Of a stretch of 5,155 bases of DNA, positions 4,758 to 5,155 are shown in pieces. The notes below the pieces were generated by a model. It was not told the origin of the DNA. It made no database searches and worked only from the letters and a program-made list of their open reading frames with translations. Positions within the stretch are counted from its first letter, which is position 1; every line of letters starts with the position of its first letter. The position numbers and the translations under genes were made by a program. The DNA comes from JBFMCC01 sp034435275 (GTDB taxonomy: Bacteria; Chloroflexota; Anaerolineae; Anaerolineales; Villigracilaceae): positions 1 to 5,155 of the forward strand of contig DAOTXP010000175.1 of assembly GCA_034435275.1 (NCBI GenBank). Reading direction: 5' to 3'.

Positions 4758-5155
4758 GTGTCCCGTACAATTTTCGCTCGAGTCGCCGTCCTCGCCCTGT
4801 TCCTGCTGACACTGCTTGGGACTCCGTTCAGCGCCCAAGCCGGGGGAGTCTGCGGCGGGATATACATCGTCGAGGCGGGTGAGACCATCGACTCGATTGC
4901 CGCGCGCTGCGGCACGACGGTCTCTGCCATTACCGCCGCCAACCCGGGCATCGGCAGTACGTTGTATACAGGCCAGTCGCTGATGGTTCCCGGCATTCAC
5001 TATGCCACTGCCGCCACCCCCACTCCTACTCCGGTCAGTTACAGCGGCACTTACACCGTCCAGTATGGCGACACATTCTCCGAGATCGCCAGCCGCTTCG
5101 GGGTGACCGTCAGCCAACTGTGGGCGGCCAACCCGCAGGTCTGGAACATCAACGT
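4758..5155 (+). CDS. Secreted LysM-repeat protein, N-terminal part (runs off the right edge)
   Basis: From GTG 4758 the frame stays open to the window end, giving 132 residues. Residues 1-28 form a classical signal peptide: basic MSRTIFAR, hydrophobic VAVLALFLLTLLG, then FSAQA with likely cleavage after Ala28. The mature protein has a first LysM domain at about 36-79 (YIVEAGETIDSIAARCGTTV, NPGI, GQSLMVPG), a short Thr/Pro linker with TPTPTP (87-92), and a second LysM domain from about 98 (TYTVQYGDTFSEIASRFGVT, AANPQVWNIN), cut by the edge. LysM domains bind N-acetylglucosamine-containing glycans such as peptidoglycan, so it is probably exported and attached to the cell envelope. Cys32 and Cys51 could form a disulfide in the exported protein. 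Any catalytic domain further downstream cannot be seen. It has its own promoter and ribosome binding site and looks independent of the DUF2442-DUF4160 pair. Confidence 0.9.
   Translation, partial: MSRTIFARVAVLALFLLTLLGTPFSAQAGGVCGGIYIVEAGETIDSIAARCGTTVSAITAANPGIGSTLYTGQSLMVPGIHYATAATPTPTPVSYSGTYTVQYGDTFSEIASRFGVTVSQLWAANPQVWNIN

Noticed and set aside
4704..5117. Open frame of 137 codons on the - strand over the LysM gene
   Set aside because: The + strand frame from GTG 4758 has a ribosome binding site, a signal peptide and two LysM motifs, so the - strand frame is a shadow.
1..5155. CRISPR array, tRNA, rRNA, transposase or phage genes
   Set aside because: No regularly spaced direct repeats, no recognisable RNA gene sequence and no transposase or phage motifs were seen in any frame.

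Overview
The window is bacterial and densely coded, with every convincing gene on the + strand. The mix suggests a Chloroflexota (Anaerolineae-like) genome or metagenome bin. Pointers are an acetoacetyl-CoA thiolase and 3-hydroxybutyryl-CoA dehydrogenase pair, small toxin-antitoxin-like gene pairs, a secreted LysM protein with a Thr/Pro linker, strong AAGGAG-type ribosome binding sites, and fragments of a dispersed repeat around GTCATTGCGAG. This placement is an inference from gene content and recalled family resemblance; no marker gene proves it.

Layout. Bases 1-525 hold the 3' end of a BrnT-like toxin gene, overlapped by 20 bases by a small gene for a probable antitoxin that does not look like classical BrnA. 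A hairpin resembling an intrinsic terminator follows (542-580). Bases 599-1267 encode an AlkD-type DNA glycosylase with all four known active-site positions in place. A short palindromic repeat and a good sigma70-type promoter (1322-1349) then lead into a thiolase (1395-2591), a DinB-fold protein (2626-3114), a second repeat copy in the opposite orientation (about 3121-3194) and a 3-hydroxybutyryl-CoA dehydrogenase (3215-4060). The thiolase and the dehydrogenase catalyse consecutive steps: two acetyl-CoA to acetoacetyl-CoA, then to 3-hydroxybutyryl-CoA. They could feed butyrate or polyhydroxybutyrate synthesis, or run in reverse in oxidation. The DinB-like gene between them has no obvious role in that chemistry.

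Bases 4104-4649 hold a DUF2442-DUF4160 pair, a combination often seen in toxin-antitoxin-like settings. The DUF4160 gene carries a one-base frameshift: its conserved start (MPEISRF) is in one frame and the rest of the domain in another, consistent with loss of one T from a T run at 4408-4411. Finally, a promoter and strong ribosome binding site precede a GTG-started, secreted, two-LysM-domain protein that runs off the right edge.

I see no clearly new multi-gene system. The observations most worth checking are the DUF4160 frameshift, the non-BrnA partner of the BrnT-like toxin, the pair of dispersed repeats, and a Tyr in place of a normally conserved Asp in the dehydrogenase.
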